64,000 nt of DNA from Gammaproteobacteria bacterium (GCA_016744375.1 JADGEM010000007.1:25030-89029); one strand, 5' to 3'; positions 28,093-42,506 are shown, numbered from the stretch's first letter. Notes: generated from the sequence alone by a model not told the origin. Program-made: numbers and translations.

Positions 28093-28824
28093 TTATTCGA
28101 CTGAGAAAAAAAGTTCTGCAAGCTGCAAGTCACCAGGGTGAGTTATCTTAATATTTCCCGGATGGCCTTCAACCATCTGAGGCTTTAAACCCAGCAGTTC
28201 AATAGCAGAAGCTTCATCGGTTACCAGCGCCTTATTTTCAATGGCATCACTTAATGCCTCTTTAAGCAATTTCAGAGGAAACATTTGCGGGGTTAGTGCT
28301 CGCCAGAGTTCATTCCGATCCACTGTCTCAAGGATTTTCTGGTCCCCATCACAACGTTTCACGGTGTCTGCCATTGGTAAACCTAACAGACCACCCTCTT
28401 TACTTTGTCCCAGTTTTTGAATAAGGCGATCAATATCACTTATCTTTAAACAGGGACGAGCAGCATCATGAACCAGTACCCAGTCATTATCAGCCGCTTG
28501 CGATGACAGCACCTGCAATGAGTTAAGAACTGAATGACAACGCTCATCACCACCAGCAGCAACAATGATTGATTTCTCTTTATTGCCACAAGAATTATTT
28601 TCAAAGGAACGGGCAAAGATTTCCTGCCAGTAAGGATCACCCTGAGTCACTGCCACAACAATGCCATCGATATCAGGGTGTTGAAGAAAAACAGACAGTG
28701 TTTGCTCTATCACTGTTTTTCCAGCCAACGGTAAATATTGTTTAGGGATCTGAGTTCCCATACGTTTACCAACACCAGCGGCAGGAATTACAGCCCAGTA
28801 TTTTTTAGCTGTATCCATTCTCAT
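28093..28824 (-). CDS. ispD: 2-C-methyl-D-erythritol 4-phosphate cytidylyltransferase
   Basis: Forms CDP-ME from MEP and CTP. Nucleotidyltransferase signature [18 protein letters not shown] near residue 14, and VHDAARPCL and VTDEASAIE further on. 243 residues, normal. Overlaps ftsB by 4 bp (ATGA), so co-translated with it; a second Met at residue 3 is an alternative start. Confidence 0.97.
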   Translation of the reverse strand: MRMDTAKKYWAVIPAAGVGKRMGTQIPKQYLPLAGKTVIEQTLSVFLQHPDIDGIVVAVTQGDPYWQEIFARSFENNSCGNKEKSIIVAAGGDERCHSVLNSLQVLSSQAADNDWVLVHDAARPCLKISDIDRLIQKLGQSKEGGLLGLPMADTVKRCDGDQKILETVDRNELWRALTPQMFPLKLLKEALSDAIENKALVTDEASAIELLGLKPQMVEGHPGNIKITHPGDLQLAELFFSVE

Positions 28825-29096
28825 TTTTGTTCAATTACATGAAAAAAAGTTTCATTGTTTTTGATCATTCCTAACTCTGTACGAGCTCGTTCTTCAATGG
28901 CTTCCAATCCTTTTTTCAAATCCAGAACTTCCGCTTTGAGTGCATCATTTCGTTCTTTAAGCTGCTTATTTTCATCTTTTTGCACTTCTATAGCTGCTTC
29001 CAGCTCTCTGACTTCAACAATGCTGCCCTTGCCAACCCACAAATCATATTGCAGCACAATTAATAAAATAATCAAAATAGAAATGATATAATTCAT
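28821..29096 (-). CDS. ftsB: Cell division protein FtsB
   Basis: Bitopic divisome protein that bridges FtsL and FtsQ. 91 residues: one N-terminal membrane helix (about 2-17) and a coiled coil (about 30-65), then the [11 protein letters not shown] segment conserved in FtsB. Located just before ispD, its usual neighbour. Confidence 0.94.
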   Translation of the reverse strand: MNYIISILIILLIVLQYDLWVGKGSIVEVRELEAAIEVQKDENKQLKERNDALKAEVLDLKKGLEAIEERARTELGMIKNNETFFHVIEQK

Positions 29097-29188
29097 TACT
29101 TAAAGTCTCTCAGAAAATGAAATAGCCAAGCTCTTATATTATCATTAGCACGGGCGGTAACCCTGTATTCACAGCAGTAAAATTTAAG

Positions 29189-29254
29189 ACCGCTCAAATA
29201 GAAAGGGGGATTCCTTTTGGCTAAAACAGCAAAAAGAATCCCCTCTTCAGCGGT
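29189..29254 (-). terminator. Terminator between eno and ftsB
   Basis: Long hairpin: inner stem 29206-29218 with 29231-29243 (12 of 13 pairs, GGGGATTC at its base) and an outer stem ACCGCT/AGCGGT (29189-29194, 29249-29254). On the minus strand the inner hairpin is followed by CTTTCTATTT. It should stop or reduce eno transcription before ftsB. Confidence 0.7.
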
Positions 29255-29265
29255 TATAATTTGTA

Positions 29266-30564
<1,299 letters not shown>

Positions 30565-30596
30565 TTAATTTATATTTAACTATACATTTTCTTTAT

Positions 30597-31444
30597 TTAT
30601 AAACAGTCTTCTGCAAATGGCTTTGATTTAACAAGCTGGTCAATATCCATTAGCATTTTTATGAGATCTTTCATTTTATCCAGTGGCCAGGAATTAGGGC
30701 CATCACTTAAAGCTTTCTCCGGTTCAGGATGAGTTTCCATAAAGAGTCCTGAAATACCACTGGCCACAGCAGCACGAGCAAGAACCGGCACAAACTCACG
30801 ATTTCCTCCTGAACATCCACCTAAACCACCCGGTTGTTGTACCGAATGTGTGGCGTCATAGACAACCGGACAGTCTGTTTCTCTCATCACAGCCAGAGAA
30901 CGCATATCTGAAACTAGATTATTATAACCAAAACTGACACCCCGCTCACAGGCCATTATTTGTTGATTACCCGTTTCTCTGGCTTTATCTATGACATTTT
31001 TCATATCCCAGGGCGCAAGAAATTGACCTTTTTTAATATTGATCGGCAGACCTGTTTTAGCGACATTTTGAATAAAATTGGTTTGTCGACATAAAAAAGC
31101 CGGAGTCTGAAGGACATCGACAATGTCTGAAATTTCATCCAGAGGAGAATCTTCATGGACATCCGTGAGGATTGGCAAGTTCAGTTCATCTTTTACTTTC
31201 TGTAATATTCTCAAACCTTCAGCCAATCCCGGACCTCGATAGCTACTGCTTGAAGTTCGATTCGCTTTATCAAATGAGGACTTATAAATAAATGAAATAC
31301 CAAGTTCTTCCGTAATTTTTTTTAGCTGCTCTGCAGTTGAAAGCGCCATGTACTCACTTTCAATAACACAAGGCCCTGCAATTAGAAATAAGGCTTTATC
31401 AATCCCGATATCAAAGCCGCACAAATTAAAACGACTTAGAGTCA

Positions 31445-31445
<1 letters not shown>
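30597..31445 (-). CDS. kdsA: 3-deoxy-8-phosphooctulonate synthase
   Basis: Condenses PEP with arabinose 5-phosphate to Kdo-8-phosphate for lipopolysaccharide. 282 residues with IAGPCVIE near residue 22, [16 protein letters not shown] block ([20 protein letters not shown]) and [17 protein letters not shown] at the end. Its ATG shares one base with the pyrG stop (TGATG). Confidence 0.98.
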
Positions 31446-33109
<1,664 letters not shown>

Positions 33110-33174
33110 TCAGGCTCTTAAAATTATAAAACAATGGTGATTTTAACGTTTATTGGTACTAATTTCATCCAAAT

Positions 33175-34668
33175 CTAACGGCTATTTAATTTATTTTCAT
33201 GTAACTCTTCAGTTCGTTGCCAGATAATTCGCAGCCTATCTCCTGAACCTTCATTTATTAGTGAAAAATTAACAATATGATGGCCAACTTGAATCAATTC
33301 ATCACCCCAATAAATCAGCGGCATGTGCTCTCTTTCCCAAGGGGGGATACTCTGTTTCTGAAACCAGTGCTTCAATAGACGGGAATGACTGTCAGGGGTT
33401 TGTCTATAGCGTTCTCCACCTTGTCTGAAGCGAACATTAATTGTTTTACTTATTAACATTTGACGATCAAAGCCCTTATTTATGCCCTTTTCAACGGTAG
33501 AAGATAGTCTAAGGTAAGTGTTGGTTTTATTTAAAAAAACAGTCTGATTCTGCATCAAAGTAATATCTGCAGCAGGAACTGTCTTGTCCTTCTGTGACGA
33601 CATTGAATTAACAGGGTTCTGGTAAGACATCGAAACATCGAGCAAGTACAGCTTGTTCTGATAACGCCTTATTTCACAACGAATGGCATCTCTCTTCCAG
33701 GAAACAAGCGGCATAGCATCTTCACCAGCCAGGAGAACTGTTTTCACAATTTGTTCAAGGATTTTTTTTGATGGCATGGGTAGATGATTGATATGAATCC
33801 ATTGCCGTAATAAGTTATTCAATCGAGCCTGATCATGGCGACATTCAAGATTGTTATCATCGTTAGCGTCCAGCAACTTGACAGTGGGTTCTAATAAAAT
33901 TTTATCATATTCAATATCGCCATTATGATTCACAAAGAATAAGCTCTGAAGATCAGAATCGGCAATATCATCCAGTAAAAGCTGTGACTCTGCTAAAACT
34001 TCTGCTGATTTAGCAAAATTTTCTTTGACCGCAGGCCAGCGTTCTTCTAACAAGGGTAAAATCGTCTGGCGCAGGTAATTGCGATCAAAGCGCTGCTGCT
34101 GGTTACTTTCATCCTCTATCCATTGAAGTTGATGCTGCCTGGCATAGTCAAGGATATCCTGTTTTTTATAGTCCAGAATCGGACGGCACAAATAACCTTT
34201 AGAAAAAGGTTTAACCCGGGGCATAGCGGACAAACCTTTGGTGCCACTGCCCCTGAGTAGTTGCAGCAGCAAGGTCTCTGCCTGATCATCCAGGTGCTGT
34301 GCCGTTAATAGACATTCATTATTTCTCAACAATTGGCTAAAAGCCTGATATCGAGCCGTTCTTGCAGAAGCTTCCGGACTTTGACCATTTTTGGGACGGG
34401 CATCAACTTCAATAATTGTTAAAGGAATATCCAGTTCAAAACAAATATGCTGGCAATGTTTGCCCCATTTATTTGAATGCTGGCTCAGACCATGATCAAT
34501 ATAAACGGCTGAAAAGGATTGCTCAAACCCAGAGGGTGAATTTTTAAGTTGAGAGCAGAGGTGCAGTAAAACGTGGGAATCAACCCCCCCACTATAGGCA
34601 ACCAGGAATTTCTCTGTCTTCGACAGTTTCTGAAGATGAAAATGAAAAGCCTGGGGAATAATAGACAT
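33175..34668 (-). CDS. tilS: tRNA(Ile)-lysidine synthase
   Basis: Modifies C34 of tRNA-Ile(CAU) to lysidine. PP-loop ATPase motif SGGVDSHVLL near residue 25 and FDRNYLRQTILPLL further on; C-terminal tRNA-binding domain with LKHWFQKQSIPPWER. 497 residues, longer than the E. coli protein (432); the extra length is mostly in the linker (about 255-385). Follows accA. Confidence 0.95.
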   Translation of the reverse strand: MSIIPQAFHFHLQKLSKTEKFLVAYSGGVDSHVLLHLCSQLKNSPSGFEQSFSAVYIDHGLSQHSNKWGKHCQHICFELDIPLTIIEVDARPKNGQSPEASARTARYQAFSQLLRNNECLLTAQHLDDQAETLLLQLLRGSGTKGLSAMPRVKPFSKGYLCRPILDYKKQDILDYARQHQLQWIEDESNQQQRFDRNYLRQTILPLLEERWPAVKENFAKSAEVLAESQLLLDDIADSDLQSLFFVNHNGDIEYDKILLEPTVKLLDANDDNNLECRHDQARLNNLLRQWIHINHLPMPSKKILEQIVKTVLLAGEDAMPLVSWKRDAIRCEIRRYQNKLYLLDVSMSYQNPVNSMSSQKDKTVPAADITLMQNQTVFLNKTNTYLRLSSTVEKGINKGFDRQMLISKTINVRFRQGGERYRQTPDSHSRLLKHWFQKQSIPPWEREHMPLIYWGDELIQVGHHIVNFSLINEGSGDRLRIIWQRTEELHENKLNSR

Positions 34669-34753
34669 TATTCTATTACTCCCCCAATGCTTCTCATGAT
34701 CCTCTCCTGAAAAAAGGGTTGGCTTTCATTTTTTGAAGCCTGAGAGTCCGAAC

Positions 34754-35713
34754 TTAGTTCTCAAGATAGTTGCCAAACTTCATCAGACGTTCATATCGGG
34801 AATCCAATAAACGATCTGTCGGCATCTCACGCAAATGCTCCAGAGTTTCTAATAAAGACTGTTTTAATTTTTTTGCCATAGCTTCATGATCCCGGTGAGC
34901 CCCCCCCACTGGTTCATCAATGATTTGATCAATCAAACCCAGCTCTTTCAAACGCCCGGAGGTAATTCCCATCGCCTCAGCTGCATCAGATGCCTTATCA
35001 GCACTTTTCCACAAAATGGTTGCACAACCTTCGGGAGAAATCACTGAATAAGTACTGTATTGCAACAAATTGACCCGATCCCCCACACCAATAGCCAAAG
35101 CACCGCCAGAACCACCTTCACCAATCACAGTGCAGATGACAGGGACTTTTAATTCAGCCATTTCAATCAGGTTTCGGGCAATGGCTTCACTTTGTCCACG
35201 TTCTTCTGCTCCCACACCAGGGTAAGCACCCGGAGTATCAATAAAGGTCAATATGGGCAACTTGAAACGCTCAGCCAACTTCATTAAACGCAGGGCCTTG
35301 CGGTAACCTTCAGGACGAGGCATACCAAAATTACGCTTCACTTTTTCAGCCGTATCACGACCTTTCTGATGACCGATGACCATCACAGGATTACCATCAA
35401 GACGGGCCATGCCCGCAACAATCGGAGCATCATCAGCATAAGCACGATCACCATGAAGCTCTTCAAAGTCAGTAAACATGAGATTGATATAGTCCAGAGT
35501 ATAAGGACGCATCGGGTGACGAGCCAACTGAGAAACCTGCCAGGGGCTCAGATTTTTAAAAATAGACTCAGTGAGTGTTTTACTCTTCCCCTGCAAAGTG
35601 GCAATTTCTTCTGATAAATTCAGATCGGTGTCATTTCCTACATAGCGCAACTCTTCAATTTTTGCTTCAAGTTCCGCAATGGGTTGTTCAAAATCGAGAA
35701 AATTTGGATTCAT
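34754..35713 (-). CDS. accA: Acetyl-CoA carboxylase carboxyltransferase, alpha subunit
   Basis: With AccD transfers carboxyl from biotin to acetyl-CoA, the first step of fatty-acid synthesis. 319 residues; [26 protein letters not shown] and [16 protein letters not shown] blocks form the crotonase-fold active site. Between dnaE and tilS as usual. The 242 bp upstream gap shows no clear feature. Confidence 0.99.
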   Translation of the reverse strand: MNPNFLDFEQPIAELEAKIEELRYVGNDTDLNLSEEIATLQGKSKTLTESIFKNLSPWQVSQLARHPMRPYTLDYINLMFTDFEELHGDRAYADDAPIVAGMARLDGNPVMVIGHQKGRDTAEKVKRNFGMPRPEGYRKALRLMKLAERFKLPILTFIDTPGAYPGVGAEERGQSEAIARNLIEMAELKVPVICTVIGEGGSGGALAIGVGDRVNLLQYSTYSVISPEGCATILWKSADKASDAAEAMGITSGRLKELGLIDQIIDEPVGGAHRDHEAMAKKLKQSLLETLEHLREMPTDRLLDSRYERLMKFGNYLEN

Positions 35714-35955
35714 TTTATAATTCTTGTCATTAAGAGAGACTTAGTCGTATACTGACTCACAGGAGCCTGCCCGAGGTATAATGGGCGCGATTTAAGTCTG
35801 CGTAAGAGCCTGTCGCTATAAAAAGCAACCAGACAAATCAAAGTCATCACTGATCCATCAGAAATGAGCTATATTAGTTTCTATTAATTCTTGATTATAA
35901 CACTTTTATATTTGTTAAAACAGACTGTTTCAACCTGAATAAATAGTTTGGAAAA

Positions 35956-38900
35956 TCAACGATACATGATTTGACTCTGACTTTGAGTTAATTCATCGAT
36001 TCGGCTTAATAATTCTTTATTTAATCGAACATCCCACTCATCCGATAAACGAATAGCTGTTTTAGCTTTTTCACCTGTATAGCGGCACACAACCGGACAC
36101 TCTCCGCCTTCTCTAAAGGGCGTTAAAACTTCTTTAAAACGATGGAGAAAAGCATCATTCACCTGACTATGATGAATATTAACAGATAAGCGTCGAGCAT
36201 AATGGTTTCTAGCGACATCCAGGTCATAAATTTTGTCCACCGTAATACGGGCATTTCCTGAATAATGATCCAGACCTAATTCACCGGAAAGAACAATGAC
36301 TGAATCTTTGATCAGAATGTCCTGGTACATTTCGTATTTATCTGCAAACAAAGCAATTTCCTGACGACCACTGCGATCATCAATGGTAATAAAAGCCATC
36401 TTATCACCACGTTTGGTGTTCATGGTTCGCATCGCAATAATTAAACCGGCAATAACAATATTTTGCTTCTTATCCGGGTTAAGTTCCATCAACCGATGTG
36501 TGGTAAAATTACGTAACTCCTCAAGATATTGTTCAATGGGATGTCCTGTCAGATAAAGACCCAGAGTATCTTTTTCAAATCGAAGACGTTCATCTTCCGG
36601 CCACTCTGCTAATTGCTCAAAATCATTTGAGACATCACCAGAGGTACTGTCCAGAGCACCTGTATCAAAGAAATCTCCACCAAATAGATCATCCTGTCCC
36701 ACGGCCTGAGCTTTGGCAAATTGATCTGCCGCTTTAGTTGCTTTAGGGATCGCATTAAACAGGGTTGCTCGGGTCAGGCCAAAATTATCCAGGGCTCCGG
36801 CTTTCACCAAAGTTTCCATCACTCGTTTATTACAGCGCCGCAAATCAACACGATTGCAAAAATCCTGAAAATCTTTGTATTCACCACCAGTTTTACGCCC
36901 TTCTACAATACTTTCAATCGCACCTTCACCAACACCTTTAATTGCCCCAAGTCCGTAAACCACTTCATCTTCTTTACTGACCGTAAATTTGTATTTTGAA
37001 AGATTAACACTGGGGGCCACGACTTTTGTACCAACATCCCGACACTCTTCAATGACCACAACAACTTTCTCAGTACTATCCATATCAGCAGAAAGTACTG
37101 CTGCCATAAAGGCTTCAAGATAGTGTGTTTTCAACCATAAAGTCTGATAAGAAACCAGGGCATAGGCTGCTGAATGCGATTTATTGAAACCATAGGCCGC
37201 AAATTTTTCCATTTGATCAAAAATATGCGTGGCAACGGCTTTATCAACATTATTTGCAACTGATCCATCCTCAAAAATAGAACGCTGCTCAGCCATAACT
37301 TCTGGTTTCTTCTTACCCATAGCACGGCGTAATAAATCTGCCCCACCCAGTGTATAGCCTGCCAGCACCTGAGAAATCTGCATCACCTGTTCCTGATACA
37401 GAATGGTTCCATAGGTGGGTTGTAAAATAGGTTCCAGCGAAGGGTGAGGGTATTCAACTTTCTGACGGCCATGTTTACAATCAATAAAATCATCCACCAT
37501 ACCAGACTGTAATGGCCCAGGGCGGAAAAGAGCCACCAGAGCAACAATATCTTCAAAACAATCCGGCTGAAGGCGTTTGATCAAATCTTTCATGCCACGA
37601 GATTCAAGCTGAAAAACAGCCGTGGTATTACTGGCTTTGAGGGTTTTAAATGAAGCGCGGTCTTCTAAATCAATGGCGGTAATATCAACTTCAGCCTCAC
37701 CCTGTTTTCTTTTTCTGGCATTGATAATTTTTAATGCCCAGTCAATGACGGTTAAGGTTTTTAAACCCAGAAAATCAAATTTAACCAGACCGACCGTTTC
37801 AACATCATTCTTATCGTATTGAGTAACAATACTCTGTGAATCTTCTTCACAATAAACAGGAGAAAAATCATTAATGTCGCTGGGAGAAATAACCACCCCA
37901 CCGGCATGTTTGCCGACATTTTTAGTAATGCCCTCCAGAGCCAGGGCCATATCAAGCAGATCACGAACGGTCTCATCATCATCATACCTTCGTTGTAGTT
38001 CTTCTTCCTGCTCCATAGCCTGAGAAATGGTGATCCCGATATCCATAGGAATGAGTTTAGCAATAGAATCAACAAAGCCATAACCTTGTCCCTGTACCCT
38101 GCCAACATCACGAATTGCGGCTTTAGCTGCCATCGAACCAAAAGTAATAATCTGAGAGACTCGATCCCTTCCATAGGTTTCGGCCACATACTGAATGACT
38201 TTTTCACGACCATCCATACAAAAATCAATATCAAAATCCGGCATAGATACCCGTTCAGGGTTTAGAAACCGTTCAAACAACAAATCATACTCAAGAGGAT
38301 CAAGATCCGTGATGGTCATGGCATAGGCCACCAGGGAACCGGCGCCCGAACCACGACCGGGACCAACAGGAACATCATTTTCTTTAGACCATTGAATAAA
38401 GTCAGCAACAATAAGGAAGTAACCTGGAAAGCCCATCTGGGTAATCACATCCAGTTCAACATCCAGCCGCTCACGATATTCTTTAATTTTTTCCTGAAAT
38501 TTATCTTTGTTATCACCCTCTAGATAATCTTCACCAAAAAGCTGTGGGAAGCGCTTATTTAAACCTTCATGAGATAACTGACGAAAGTATTCATCCATAC
38601 TTAAGCCTTCAGGAATCGGAAAATCAGGTAAGAAATTCTCACCCAAATGTAAGGTGACATTACAACGTCTGGCAATTTCTACACTGTTTTGTATAGCCTC
38701 AGGAATATCATCAAATAAGGCATTCATCACTTCAGAAGATTTAAAATATTGCTCTTCAGAATAGTCTTTGGGTCTTCTTTTATCTGTCAGAATACGTCCC
38801 TGATTAACACAAACCCGCGCATCATGGGCCGAAAAATCATCCTTATTTATAAATCTGACAGCATTTGTGGCCACGACAGGCAAATCCAGTTTTTCTGCCA

Positions 38901-39456
38901 GAGCTACAGCCTTATGAAGAAATGTTTCATCACCAATGCGGGCCGTTCTTTGCAGCTCCAGATACAAACTCTCTGGAAACAATTTCTTATAATCAGCAAC
39001 AAGCTGTTCTGCTTCAAGGATTTTACCCTGAAGCAACATTTGACCAAAATCACTTTCTTTGCCTAATAATGCAATCAATCCAGATGATAACTCACTTAAC
39101 CAGTTACGACTAATCACCGCCCGACCCAGGTGTTGCCCCTTAAGATAGCTATGGCTGATCAGTTTTTTTAGGTTTAGATAACCATCGTTATTAATACAGA
39201 GAATGAGTAAGCGGAAAGGTTTAGCTGGTTCCTCTTCATTTTCAAGCCAAAGATCCGCACCCAGTATCGGCTTAATACCAGCCCCAAGGCAAGCTTGATA
39301 CACTTTAACCAAAGCATAAAAGTTGCTTTGATCGGTGATCGCTATGGCTGGCATTTCATTGTCTTGAACCGATTTAATTAAGGGTTTAAGGCGCACAATA
39401 CCATCAACTAAAGAAAATTCAGTGTGCAGATTTAAGTGAATAAATTGATTCGACAT
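35956..39456 (-). CDS. dnaE: DNA polymerase III alpha subunit
   Basis: Replicative polymerase. 1166 residues, normal for DnaE1: PHP domain at the N-terminus (LNLHTEFSLVDG), C-family palm with the aspartates of MPDFDIDFCMDGR near residue 404, helix-hairpin-helix (YGLGAIKGVGEGAIE) and an OB domain near the C-terminus (IVIAGLIIAMRTMNTKRG). Follows rnhB with 17 bp spacing. Confidence 0.99.
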   Translation of the reverse strand: MSNQFIHLNLHTEFSLVDGIVRLKPLIKSVQDNEMPAIAITDQSNFYALVKVYQACLGAGIKPILGADLWLENEEEPAKPFRLLILCINNDGYLNLKKLISHSYLKGQHLGRAVISRNWLSELSSGLIALLGKESDFGQMLLQGKILEAEQLVADYKKLFPESLYLELQRTARIGDETFLHKAVALAEKLDLPVVATNAVRFINKDDFSAHDARVCVNQGRILTDKRRPKDYSEEQYFKSSEVMNALFDDIPEAIQNSVEIARRCNVTLHLGENFLPDFPIPEGLSMDEYFRQLSHEGLNKRFPQLFGEDYLEGDNKDKFQEKIKEYRERLDVELDVITQMGFPGYFLIVADFIQWSKENDVPVGPGRGSGAGSLVAYAMTITDLDPLEYDLLFERFLNPERVSMPDFDIDFCMDGREKVIQYVAETYGRDRVSQIITFGSMAAKAAIRDVGRVQGQGYGFVDSIAKLIPMDIGITISQAMEQEEELQRRYDDDETVRDLLDMALALEGITKNVGKHAGGVVISPSDINDFSPVYCEEDSQSIVTQYDKNDVETVGLVKFDFLGLKTLTVIDWALKIINARKRKQGEAEVDITAIDLEDRASFKTLKASNTTAVFQLESRGMKDLIKRLQPDCFEDIVALVALFRPGPLQSGMVDDFIDCKHGRQKVEYPHPSLEPILQPTYGTILYQEQVMQISQVLAGYTLGGADLLRRAMGKKKPEVMAEQRSIFEDGSVANNVDKAVATHIFDQMEKFAAYGFNKSHSAAYALVSYQTLWLKTHYLEAFMAAVLSADMDSTEKVVVVIEECRDVGTKVVAPSVNLSKYKFTVSKEDEVVYGLGAIKGVGEGAIESIVEGRKTGGEYKDFQDFCNRVDLRRCNKRVMETLVKAGALDNFGLTRATLFNAIPKATKAADQFAKAQAVGQDDLFGGDFFDTGALDSTSGDVSNDFEQLAEWPEDERLRFEKDTLGLYLTGHPIEQYLEELRNFTTHRLMELNPDKKQNIVIAGLIIAMRTMNTKRGDKMAFITIDDRSGRQEIALFADKYEMYQDILIKDSVIVLSGELGLDHYSGNARITVDKIYDLDVARNHYARRLSVNIHHSQVNDAFLHRFKEVLTPFREGGECPVVCRYTGEKAKTAIRLSDEWDVRLNKELLSRIDELTQSQSQIMYR

Positions 39457-39473
39457 GATTTAAGCAATGAGCC

Positions 39474-40076
39474 TTATCTAAACTGTTCAATAATTTTTTG
39501 TACCGGCTTATAACTCTTTCGATGTATGGGGGTAATCCCTAAGCTTTCTAATGCCTGAATATGCATTTTGGTGGGATAACCTTTATGCTTTGCAAAGCCG
39601 TAACCAGGATATGTCATTTCCATCGCAATCATTTCATTATCTCTGGAAACTTTGGCCAGAATTGAGGCTGCGCTGATTGATGCAACCCGTGAATCGCCTT
39701 TAATAACCGCTTCACAGGCATAAGGTATTTCAGGACAAAATTTACCATCAACCAAAACTTTATCAGGGCTGATGCTTAGACCAGCAACAGCTCGTTTCAT
39801 CGCCAATAAAGTTGCATAAAAAATATTCAACTCATCAATTTCATCATGTTCTGCTCGGGCAATATGATAACAAAGCGCTTTCTCTTTAATTTCAACCGCT
39901 AGCCTTTCACGTTTTTTCTCTGTCAGTTTTTTAGAATCATCAAGCCCGGCTATTGGGTTGTCAGGATTCAGTATCACTGCAGCGGTCACCACAGCACCCG
40001 CCAGAGGTCCACGGCCAACTTCATCAACACCAGCAATATAACCGGTTAAATTGGAATATAAAGGATCAAAACTCAT
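39474..40076 (-). CDS. rnhB: Ribonuclease HII
   Basis: Removes ribonucleotides from DNA-RNA hybrids. 200 residues; active-site acidic residues in [17 protein letters not shown] (D-E) with [12 protein letters not shown], and [12 protein letters not shown] and [10 protein letters not shown] following. lpxB is 14 bp upstream in the same operon. Confidence 0.98.
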   Translation of the reverse strand: MSFDPLYSNLTGYIAGVDEVGRGPLAGAVVTAAVILNPDNPIAGLDDSKKLTEKKRERLAVEIKEKALCYHIARAEHDEIDELNIFYATLLAMKRAVAGLSISPDKVLVDGKFCPEIPYACEAVIKGDSRVASISAASILAKVSRDNEMIAMEMTYPGYGFAKHKGYPTKMHIQALESLGITPIHRKSYKPVQKIIEQFR

Positions 40077-40090
40077 ATAAATTCAGTCTA

Positions 40091-41257
40091 TCAGGCTAAT
40101 TTGCCAAGTTCTTTTAAATAACTAATAACCGCCTGAGCAGCACTCTGGTTAGCTTTTTGTCGAAGCAATGTATGTATATCATCAAACGTTTCTAACTTAT
40201 CGCGCCATAATTCATCAGATAATAATTCGATCAGTTTGGGTGATAAAATTTCTGAACGCACATCATCCTGAGTAATTTCCTCCACCAAACATTCACCGGC
40301 AAGAAGATTTGGCAGTGAGTAATAAGGAACTTGAAGTAATCGCTTAGCAATCCAGTAGGTAATGGGGGATAATTTATAGGCGACGATCATTGGTTTTTTT
40401 AACAATAATGCTTCAAGTGCGGCCGTGCCCGATGCAAGCAACACGGCATTAGCCGCAGCCATAACATCTCTTGAGTGACCATCAAATAAGATACAGTGGG
40501 AACGGGCATCCTGATCTTCCACTGTTTGACGGTTTAATTCCTGTTCAAAAAACTGACGTGTTTTATCATTAACAAAAGGAATTATAAATATAAGATCAGC
40601 CTGCTTTTTTAAACTCTGCAGTATTGTTTCAACAAATGGCTTCGATAGTCGAGTCACTTCTGACATTCGGCTCCCAGGTAAAACTGCGATAACCGATTGC
40701 CCTGATTCAACTTTAAGATGGATTTTTTCTCGAGCCTGATTAATATCAACACTTAGATCAATTTCATCTGCCAGCGTATGCCCGACATACTTAACTGAGA
40801 TATTATGATTTTCATAAAAGCGGGCTTCAAAAGGAAACAGGGTTAGAATCAGATCGACTGCACGTGATATTTTTCCCAGACGATATTGCCGCCAGGCCCA
40901 GACAGAAGGACTCACATAATGTATTGTCGCAATTCCTGCTTTTTTAAGCGTTGCTTCCACAACAAGGTTAAAATCAGGTGCATCAATACCAATAAATACA
41001 TCAGGAGGATTAGTAGTAAAGTAGTTAATTAACTCTTTTCGAATAGCCGATAATTCACGATAGTGAGCCAGAACTTCAACGAGTCCCATAACCGATAGTT
41101 TTTCAGCAGGATGAATGACTTTACACCCTGCCTTAATCATTAATGGGCCAGCAATCCCTTCAAATTGCGCCTCTGGATATTGTTCCAGAATTGCATTCAT
41201 TAAACCCGCAGCAAGAATGTCACCAGAAGCTTCTCCAGCAATAATGCCAATGCGCAT
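40091..41257 (-). CDS. lpxB: Lipid-A-disaccharide synthase
   Basis: Joins UDP-diacylglucosamine and lipid X (GT19 family) on the inner membrane. 388 residues; IAGEASGDILAAGLM at the N-terminus, YYVSPSVWAWR-type block (HYVSPSVWAWRQYR) and LLASGTAALEALLL near the C-terminus. The start overlaps the lpxA stop by one base. Confidence 0.98.
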   Translation of the reverse strand: MRIGIIAGEASGDILAAGLMNAILEQYPEAQFEGIAGPLMIKAGCKVIHPAEKLSVMGLVEVLAHYRELSAIRKELINYFTTNPPDVFIGIDAPDFNLVVEATLKKAGIATIHYVSPSVWAWRQYRLGKISRAVDLILTLFPFEARFYENHNISVKYVGHTLADEIDLSVDINQAREKIHLKVESGQSVIAVLPGSRMSEVTRLSKPFVETILQSLKKQADLIFIIPFVNDKTRQFFEQELNRQTVEDQDARSHCILFDGHSRDVMAAANAVLLASGTAALEALLLKKPMIVAYKLSPITYWIAKRLLQVPYYSLPNLLAGECLVEEITQDDVRSEILSPKLIELLSDELWRDKLETFDDIHTLLRQKANQSAAQAVISYLKELGKLA

Positions 41258-42045
41258 CAGCGAATAATTCCACGGTTTACACTATTATTAAGAAAATTAA
41301 TCATCAGAGCCAGCTCATTACAATTTGTCGCCAGCTCATTAATTTCAGTAATGGCATCATCCAGAGTTAAATTTGAGCGGTATAAGGCTTTATAAGCAGA
41401 GCGGATTGATTTTATGGTTTCTTTACTAAAACCATGACGTTTTAAACCTTCAATATTCAAACCATAAGGTTTGGCCATATGCCCTGAGACCATAACATAA
41501 GGAGGAACATCTTTGGATATCACACTATTCATCGCCGTAAAACAGTAGGAACCTATGGTGCAAAATTGATGAATAAGAGAAAAACCACCTAATATGGCAT
41601 GACTCTGGATATTAACATGGCCGGCCAGAGCAACATTATTCGCCAAAATAATATCGTCCGCCACAATACAATCATGGGCAACATGGACATAGGCCATAAT
41701 GAGATTATCATTACCCAATGTGGTTGCCCCACGATCCTGTACTGTTCCACGGTTGAGTGTGGTAAATTCCCTGATAATATTTCTATCACCAATTTCCAGA
41801 GTAGTATCTTCACCCTGATACTTTTTATCCTGAGGCGCCTCACCTATGGAACCAAACTGAAAAAACGTATTATCTTTACCAATATGTGTAGGGCCATTGA
41901 TAACAACATGTGAACCGATTTTATTGCCCGTATCAATGCTTACTTTTTTGCCGATAACTGAATAAGCACCAATTTCGATATCATCAGCAAGTTCAGCTGA
42001 AGAATCAATGATTGCAGTTGGGTGAATTTTATTCATTTCAGACAT
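41257..42045 (-). CDS. lpxA: UDP-N-acetylglucosamine acyltransferase
   Basis: First step of lipid A synthesis. Left-handed beta-helix from hexapeptide repeats, HPTAIIDSSAELADDIEIG at the N-terminus, catalytic histidine in MAYVHVAHDC, and MSGHMAK-type VMVSGHMAKPYGLN near residue 190. 262 residues. A Met at residue 4 is an alternative start. Coupled to lpxB by a TGATG overlap. Confidence 0.98.
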   Translation of the reverse strand: MSEMNKIHPTAIIDSSAELADDIEIGAYSVIGKKVSIDTGNKIGSHVVINGPTHIGKDNTFFQFGSIGEAPQDKKYQGEDTTLEIGDRNIIREFTTLNRGTVQDRGATTLGNDNLIMAYVHVAHDCIVADDIILANNVALAGHVNIQSHAILGGFSLIHQFCTIGSYCFTAMNSVISKDVPPYVMVSGHMAKPYGLNIEGLKRHGFSKETIKSIRSAYKALYRSNLTLDDAITEINELATNCNELALMINFLNNSVNRGIIR

Positions 42046-42050
42046 CAGTT

Positions 42051-42506
42051 TCAGGCATCTCTTTCAGCACACATTAATTCAGCTGAAGCCACAAGTTGAT
42101 CATCAACAGTGGCAACTGCTTTAAACTTCCAGACGCCGCGCATATTTTTTATAACATCAACCTTAAGCATTAATTGCTCGCCAGGATTAACCGGACGCTT
42201 AAAACGTGCTTTATCAATACCAACCAGATAATACAATGAATCATCATTCGGTTTTGTATTCGTTGACTTGTAAGCCAGTATGCCTGTTGCCTGTGCAAGT
42301 GCCTCAATAACAAGCACACCGGGTAAGATAGGCTTTTGTGGGAAATGTCCCGTAAATTGAGGTTCATTATAGCTGACATTTTTAAGTGCCAGTAGTGATT
42401 TTCCCGGCTCAAAATCAATCACTTTATCCACTAATAAGAACGGGTAGCGATGAGGCAAATGCTCCAGAACGTCGTGAATATCCATCGAATTGAGTTGATT
42501 TTCCAT
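42051..42506 (-). CDS. fabZ: 3-hydroxyacyl-ACP dehydratase FabZ
   Basis: Dehydrates 3-hydroxyacyl-ACP in fatty-acid elongation and competes with LpxA for substrate. 151 residues with hot-dog fold motif [12 protein letters not shown], catalytic histidine in [20 protein letters not shown]. Sits between lpxD and lpxA as usual. Confidence 0.99.
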   Translation of the reverse strand: MENQLNSMDIHDVLEHLPHRYPFLLVDKVIDFEPGKSLLALKNVSYNEPQFTGHFPQKPILPGVLVIEALAQATGILAYKSTNTKPNDDSLYYLVGIDKARFKRPVNPGEQLMLKVDVIKNMRGVWKFKAVATVDDQLVASAELMCAERDA

